Source: Brevundimonas intermedia (GTDB lineage: Bacteria > Pseudomonadota > Alphaproteobacteria > Caulobacterales > Caulobacteraceae). From it: a stretch of DNA of 64,000 bases. Location: contig NZ_SPVH01000001.1 in assembly GCF_004614235.1 (NCBI RefSeq), positions 124,001-188,000 of the forward strand. The letters are read 5' to 3'. The first letter of the stretch is position 1. Every line of letters begins with the position of its first letter. A program made the translations under genes and the position numbers. The notes under the pieces are model-generated. The model saw only the letters and a program-made list of their open reading frames with translations. It ran no database searches and was not told the DNA's origin. Of this stretch, positions 60,111-64,000 are shown piece by piece.

Positions 60111-61139
60111 TCAGGCGGCCGGTTTCAGTCGATAGTGACTGACCGCCCAGGTGCGGCCCTCGTCGTTGCCGAACAGACCGGCGGTCGCCAGGTAGAAACG
60201 CCGCCAGCGCCGGGTCCACAGTCTGGCGTCGTCGCCATAGGTCTCGCGCATCAACACCGCGACCCGCTCGGCGTTGCGGTCCATGTTCGCCAGCCAGTCG
60301 TTCGCGGTTTTGGCGTAGTGACCGCCGTTCCAGGTCCATTCTTGCTCGACCGCGAACAGGTCGGGGAACTGACGGATCAAACCATGGCTGGGCATCACCC
60401 CGCCCGTGAAGAAGTGCTGGGCGATGAAGTCGCCGCTGTCGGTGTGGTCGAACCGATAGGGGGCGTCGCGGTGTGTGAAGACGTGGATGAACATCCGCCC
60501 GTCGTCCTTCAGCCAGCCCCTCGCCTTGGTCAGCAGGGCGCGCCAGTTGGCCATATGCTCGAACATCTCCACCGAGACGATGCGGTCGAACCGTTGCTCG
60601 GTCTCGAAGGCGTTCATATCGCGCGTGATGACCGTCAGGTTGGTCAGGCCCCGCTGCGCCGCCTGAGCCTCGATATGGCCGCGCTGCCCATGGCTGTTCG
60701 ACACCGCCGTGATTTTCGAGTTTGGATATTTCTCGGCCATCCAAAGCGATAGCGAACCCCAGCCGCAGCCCATCTCCAGGATCGTCTGCCCGTCCATCAG
60801 CTCGGCATGGGCGCAGGTCTCGGCCAGCGCCGCCTCCTCCGCCTGGTCCAGCGTCTCGCGCCCGGTGGGATAAAGGCAGCAGGAGTATTTCAGCCGCCTG
60901 CCCAGACACAGCTGGAAGAACTCGGGCGGCAGTTCGTAATGCTGCTGGTTCGCCGCATCGGTGTGTTCGGCGATGGCGCGCTGGGCCATCTCGTGCGCGA
61001 ACGCCGCCTCGTCGTGGGGTCCGTCGCGATCGAGCCGCTTGCGCGCCTCCGTCACCAGGCTGTCAATCGCCGGACGAGTCACGAAATCCGGAAACGGCGC
61101 GTCCTGAAGCTGGCGAATGGCGACATTGGTCAGATTCAT
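60111..61139 (-). CDS. Cyclopropane-fatty-acid-synthase-like SAM methyltransferase
   Basis: From ATG 61139 the protein is 342 residues. The SAM site is LEMGCGWGSLSLWMAEKYP, preceded by the CFA segment QQHYELPPEFFQLCLGRRLKYSCCLYP and followed by DRIVSVEMFEHMANW, typical of CFA synthases. It lacks the N-terminal lipid-binding extension of E. coli Cfa (382 residues) and reads more like the shorter plant/alphaproteobacterial coclaurine-methyltransferase-like branch. It may modify unsaturated lipids, or a small amine. A longer frame to 61310 runs into an intergenic repeat and is not used. Confidence 0.85.
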   Translation of the reverse strand: MNLTNVAIRQLQDAPFPDFVTRPAIDSLVTEARKRLDRDGPHDEAAFAHEMAQRAIAEHTDAANQQHYELPPEFFQLCLGRRLKYSCCLYPTGRETLDQAEEAALAETCAHAELMDGQTILEMGCGWGSLSLWMAEKYPNSKITAVSNSHGQRGHIEAQAAQRGLTNLTVITRDMNAFETEQRFDRIVSVEMFEHMANWRALLTKARGWLKDDGRMFIHVFTHRDAPYRFDHTDSGDFIAQHFFTGGVMPSHGLIRQFPDLFAVEQEWTWNGGHYAKTANDWLANMDRNAERVAVLMRETYGDDARLWTRRWRRFYLATAGLFGNDEGRTWAVSHYRLKPAA

Positions 61140-61262
61140 AAAGACGTCCTTGGCGATCGGGCGGAGCTTGCAGGTGTCATGGAATACGCCGCCCCGCCTT
61201 CGGCGGATGCATCCGCCCTTGAACGACGCGCCGACGATGCCGACATCAGGTCCGAGCCTGCA

Positions 61263-61376
61263 CGATTTCAGACGAAGTGCACACTTTGCACCCTGTTTTT
61301 TCGGCGCCACGACGGGGGATTTTGGACGAAGTGCACAGATTGCACCCTGTTTGTCGCAGCCGACCGTCTGAAATCG
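61263..61376. repeat. 114-bp element: 12-bp inverted ends around two 28-bp direct repeats
   Basis: CGATTTCAGACG (61263-61274) and its exact reverse complement CGTCTGAAATCG (61365-61376) bound the element. Inside are two direct copies (61271-61298 and 61325-61352) that differ at only two adjacent bases. Each contains a dyad GTGCA-N5-TGCAC. It lies in the 334-base gap (61140-61473) between the divergent methyltransferase and scoA genes; the rest of that gap shows no gene. It could be a MITE-like repeat, a double operator, or both. Confidence 0.6.
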
Positions 61377-61473
61377 CCGCGTCGGATCGACGCCGCGTCT
61401 TGCCCCCTGCCTGTCCCCGCGTTAGGCGTGGTCAAAGCGCCGATATTCATCAGGCAATGAAAAAGGGAGAGCG

Positions 61474-62178
61474 ATGGGAAAGATCTACGCTGACGTCACG
61501 TCCACGCTGGAGGGGCTGACCTTCGACGGCATGACGGTCATGTCCGGGGGCTTTGGCTTGTGCGGCATTCCCGAGAACCTGATCGCCGCTCTGCGCGACA
61601 GCGGCGTCAAGGGGCTGACAGTCATTTCCAACAACGCCGGGGTCGATGGTTTCGGTCTGGGCCAGCTGCTCGGCACCCGCCAGATCGCCAAGATGATCTC
61701 GTCCTACGTCGGCGAGAACAAGGAGTTCGAACGCCAGTATCTGGCCGGCGAACTGGAGCTTGAGTTCAATCCCCAGGGCACCCTGGCCGAGCGCATCCGC
61801 GCCGGCGGCGCCGGCATCCCCGCCTTCTTCACCGCCACCGGCGTCGGCACCCTGGTCGCCGAGGGCAAGGAGGTCCGCAACTTCGACGGCCGCGACTACG
61901 TCATGGAGACCGGCCTGATCGCCGACCTCTCCATCATCAAGGCGTGGAAGGCCGACGAGCGCGGCAACCTGGTCTTCCGCAAGACCGCCCGCAACTTCAA
62001 CCCGATGATGGCTACGGCCGGCAAGGTCACGGTCGTCGAGGTCGAGGAGATCGTCCCCGTCGGCTCGCTCGACCCCGACCACATCCACACGCCGGGCATC
62101 TACGTCGACCGCCTGGTCCAGACCGTGTCCGAGAAGCGCATCGAACAGCGGACAGTGCGCACGCGCGAGGTCGCGTGA
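61474..62178 (+). CDS. scoA: 3-oxoacid CoA-transferase subunit A
   Basis: The 234-residue subunit has the family motif [16 protein letters not shown] (residues 22-37) and [27 protein letters not shown]. With subunit B it moves CoA from succinyl-CoA to acetoacetate or related acids in the cytoplasm. AGGGAGA supports the ATG. The stop overlaps a membrane-protein gene (GTGA) that separates it from scoB. Confidence 0.95.
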   Translation: MGKIYADVTSTLEGLTFDGMTVMSGGFGLCGIPENLIAALRDSGVKGLTVISNNAGVDGFGLGQLLGTRQIAKMISSYVGENKEFERQYLAGELELEFNPQGTLAERIRAGGAGIPAFFTATGVGTLVAEGKEVRNFDGRDYVMETGLIADLSIIKAWKADERGNLVFRKTARNFNPMMATAGKVTVVEVEEIVPVGSLDPDHIHTPGIYVDRLVQTVSEKRIEQRTVRTREVA

Positions 62179-62618
62179 CACCGCCTGCCAATCCCGCACT
62201 TTGGCTTGCAGGCGCGGGCAGCATCGCGGCCGGTGTGGCGCATCTGGCCTGTATCGTTGGCGGGCCGGGCTGGTATCGGTTCTTTGGGGCCGGCGAAGGC
62301 ATGGCGCGTGCTGTCGAGCAGGGGCGCTGGCAACCGCACGTCATGACGGCAGGTATCGCCATCGTGCTGTTTGGCTGGGCCTATTTCGCCTTCGCCGCAG
62401 CGGGCCAGGCGCCCCGTCCGCCTTTGCTACGCATCGGCCTGATCGCCATAACCCTGGTTCTGTTGCTGCGTGCCGCTGCGGCCTTTGTGCCTGGTGTCTG
62501 GAGGGCGGAGCACAGCCCGACCTTCATCACCGTCTCGTCTCTAATCGTCTTGGTGCTGGGCCTGGCGTTCCTGATCGGAACGATCAAGGCCTGGCCCACA
62601 CTGTCCATGAGGACCTGA
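62175..62618 (+). CDS. Small membrane protein wedged between CoA-transferase subunit genes
   Basis: The GTG at 62175, overlapping the scoA stop, gives a 147-residue protein with four predicted helices (about 10-28, 54-74, 82-102, 118-138). [37 protein letters not shown] between helices 1 and 2 is a well-marked segment. No family name can be given. It ends two bases before scoB, so all three genes are translated as one unit. Its role beside a soluble CoA-transferase is not obvious. Confidence 0.8.
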   Translation: MTPPANPALWLAGAGSIAAGVAHLACIVGGPGWYRFFGAGEGMARAVEQGRWQPHVMTAGIAIVLFGWAYFAFAAAGQAPRPPLLRIGLIAITLVLLLRAAAAFVPGVWRAEHSPTFITVSSLIVLVLGLAFLIGTIKAWPTLSMRT

Positions 62619-62620
62619 TT

Positions 62621-63277
62621 ATGCCCCGCACCCGCGAACAACTCGCTGAACGCGCCGCCCAGGAGCTGCAGGACGGCTTCTATGTGAACCTGGGCATCGG
62701 CATCCCGACCCTGGTCGCCAACTACATCCCGGCCGGCATGACCGTGACCCTGCAGTCCGAGAACGGCATGCTGGGCATGGGCCCCTTCCCCTATGAGGGC
62801 GACGAGGATCCCGACCTGATCAATGCCGGCAAACAGACGATCACCGAGATCCCGGAATCGTCCTACTTCAGCAGCGCCGACAGCTTCGCCATGATCCGCG
62901 GCGGCCATATCAATCTGTCGATCCTGGGCGCGATGGAAGTGGCCCAGAACGGCGACATCGCCAACTGGATGATCCCCGGCAAGCTGGTGAAGGGCATGGG
63001 CGGGGCCATGGACCTGGTCGCGGGCGTCAAGCGCGTGGTCGTGGTCATGGAACACGCCAACAAGCACGGCCAGTCCAAGGTGCTGAAAGCCTGCACCCTG
63101 CCCCTGACAGGCACGGGCGTGGTCAGCCGCATCATCACCGACCTAGCGACCTTCGACGTCAAGCCGGACGGCGCGGGCCTTGAGCTGGTCGAACTGGCCG
63201 ACGGCGTCACCCTGGACGAGGTCGCCGCCAAGACCGAGGCCGCCTACACCGTATCAGACCGCCTCGAAGCAGTCTGA
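62621..63277 (+). CDS. scoB: 3-oxoacid CoA-transferase subunit B
   Basis: The 218-residue subunit has the catalytic glutamate in LQSENGMLGMGP, preceded by VNLGIGIPTLVANY and followed by GGHINLSILGAMEVAQNGDIANWMIPGK and GAMDLVAGVKRVVVVMEH. All are diagnostic of the subunit that forms the gamma-glutamyl-CoA intermediate. The ATG at 62621 lies two bases after the membrane-protein stop. Confidence 0.96.
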   Translation: MPRTREQLAERAAQELQDGFYVNLGIGIPTLVANYIPAGMTVTLQSENGMLGMGPFPYEGDEDPDLINAGKQTITEIPESSYFSSADSFAMIRGGHINLSILGAMEVAQNGDIANWMIPGKLVKGMGGAMDLVAGVKRVVVVMEHANKHGQSKVLKACTLPLTGTGVVSRIITDLATFDVKPDGAGLELVELADGVTLDEVAAKTEAAYTVSDRLEAV

Positions 63278-63281
63278 AGCG

Positions 63282-63713
63282 ATGTCCGTCTCCGTGATCA
63301 TCCTGCTGATCGGTCAACTGATGACCACGGAGGCGGAAGTCGTCGATGAGGGGCGCAGCATCGGTCGCATGAGCGCAGCTCTGCAGGTCTGCGCGGACAT
63401 CGGATACGACACGCGTCCCGACCGGGCGTCCGAGATCGAGCACGATTCCTTGGGGCGCGCCATCAAGGCCGGCTGGCATTGGGGCCAGTGGCGTATGGCC
63501 TTTGACGACGGCGTCGAACGCGAGCAGGCCGATCTCGACCTGACCTCCGAGCGCGATCTTCCCCGCGACGAGATGGAAATCCGCCTTCCCCAGGCATTGG
63601 TTCGCGTGAAAGCCCGATGTCGCGACCTTGCAAAACGCCATCCTGGCGTGATCGAGAACCTGGATGAAGGCGACCGCCGAGCGGAGGCGCAGGTCGCCGG
63701 CTGGCTGCGATAG
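63282..63713 (+). CDS. Hypothetical protein
   Basis: The ATG at 63282, four bases after scoB, gives a 143-residue protein. A short hydrophobic start (VSVIILLIGQLM) may be a signal or anchor. The rest is charged and mostly helical, with CADIGYD, HWGQWRMAFDDG and a C-terminal CRDLAKRHPGVIENLDEGDRRAEAQ. No family was recognised. It may be co-transcribed with the CoA-transferase genes. Confidence 0.6.
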   Translation: MSVSVIILLIGQLMTTEAEVVDEGRSIGRMSAALQVCADIGYDTRPDRASEIEHDSLGRAIKAGWHWGQWRMAFDDGVEREQADLDLTSERDLPRDEMEIRLPQALVRVKARCRDLAKRHPGVIENLDEGDRRAEAQVAGWLR

Positions 63714-63716
63714 GCT

Positions 63717-63980
63717 TTACGCCTTCCCTTCCAGTGCGGTCCAGGATTCGAGCTGGCGATAGGCGCGACCGACGAGGGCCATGGTCAGCGGAAACTGAAC
63801 GCCTGCCAGCACGACCGCAAAGACGACCCATCCCGCCTGTCCCGATAGCAGCCCGACGCCCCACAACAGCACCAGCGCGATCTTGGGCGCTGCGGTCACG
63901 ACCAAGCCGACCAGCAAGGGCCAGAAGGCGCCGCGCGCGATGCTCATGCTTTGCAGCGACACCATATGCCCGCGTCCCAC
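63717..63980 (-). CDS. Hypothetical two-helix membrane protein
   Basis: The frame encodes up to 87 residues with two hydrophobic helices (FWPLLVGLVVTAAPKIALVLLWGVGLL and WVVFAVVLAGVQFPLTMALVG). The start is uncertain: ATG 63965 (VSLQSMSIARG) is possible, and the frame could begin further right, outside the window. No family was recognised. It is convergent with the preceding hypothetical gene, three bases apart. Confidence 0.55.
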   Translation of the reverse strand: MGRGHMVSLQSMSIARGAFWPLLVGLVVTAAPKIALVLLWGVGLLSGQAGWVVFAVVLAGVQFPLTMALVGRAYRQLESWTALEGKA

Positions 63981-64000
63981 CGTCGCCGGTGCGAACAGCG

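Noticed and set aside
61271..61352. Two 28-bp repeats with a 26-base spacer resembling a minimal CRISPR unit
   Set aside because: Only two units, differing at two positions, with no cas genes, and enclosed by 12-bp inverted repeats; a MITE-like or operator element fits better.

Overview
The window looks like chromosomal DNA from a Caulobacteraceae member, most likely Brevundimonas or a close relative (inferred from gene content only). The GC content is high. Large TonB-dependent receptors (TBDRs) are abundant, including a Caulobacter-type receptor with an STN signalling domain, and there are Coq4-, DUF2147-, MAPEG- and RsmB/NOP-type genes as in alphaproteobacteria. No rRNA, tRNA, CRISPR array, transposase or integrase was recognised.

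Layout. (1) 1-4421: a tightly packed amino-acid catabolic operon: FAD-dependent amine/D-amino acid oxidase (5' end cut by the window edge), RidA imine deaminase, XRE-cupin regulator, MFS permease, class-I aminotransferase. (2) 4479-10723: an ECF sigma factor, a FecR anti-sigma factor and an STN-bearing TBDR (a cell-surface signalling trio), followed by a Tat-exported PhoD phosphatase; a decayed metallophosphoesterase fragment lies at 10995-11405. (3) 11577-13457: TetR regulator divergent from coq4 and a DUF2147 gene, with a dyad between. (4) 13520-21375: FAD dehydrogenase divergent from a TBDR over a perfect 8-2-8 dyad, a small secreted protein with a strong terminator, and a short TBDR-like protein.

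(5) 21786-43906: about 22 kb bounded by 16-bp direct repeats identical to the 3' end of guaA, a known integration hotspot, so probably a genomic island or its remnant. It carries two LacI regulators, three GH3 glycosidases, a type-B carboxylesterase, a TBDR, and a five-gene operon (AtuA-like protein, its small partner, CitMHS transporter, alpha/beta hydrolase, tannase-family esterase) divergent from a LysR regulator. Five near-identical 14-bp LacI-type dyads (TGRYAACGTTRYCA) lie upstream of the glycosidases, the esterase and the TBDR. Together these suggest uptake, deglycosylation and de-esterification of plant phenolic or organic-acid glucosides; the substrate is inferred.

(6) 43892-51621: core housekeeping genes: guaA, an MTAN-like nucleosidase, a DUF1311 protein, an RsmB-family methyltransferase, a MAPEG protein, guaB, a tandem DUF2061 protein, rlmE and a cyclophilin. 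(7) 51753-59595: a polysaccharide locus with three GT4 enzymes, an O-antigen ligase/polymerase-like protein, a galactofuranosyltransferase-like GT2, UDP-galactopyranose mutase and a flippase, suggesting a galactofuranose-containing surface glycan. (8) 59676-64000: DUF2177 and a cyclopropane-synthase-like methyltransferase, an inverted-repeat-bounded intergenic element, and a 3-oxoacid CoA-transferase pair with an unrelated membrane-protein gene wedged between the two subunit genes.
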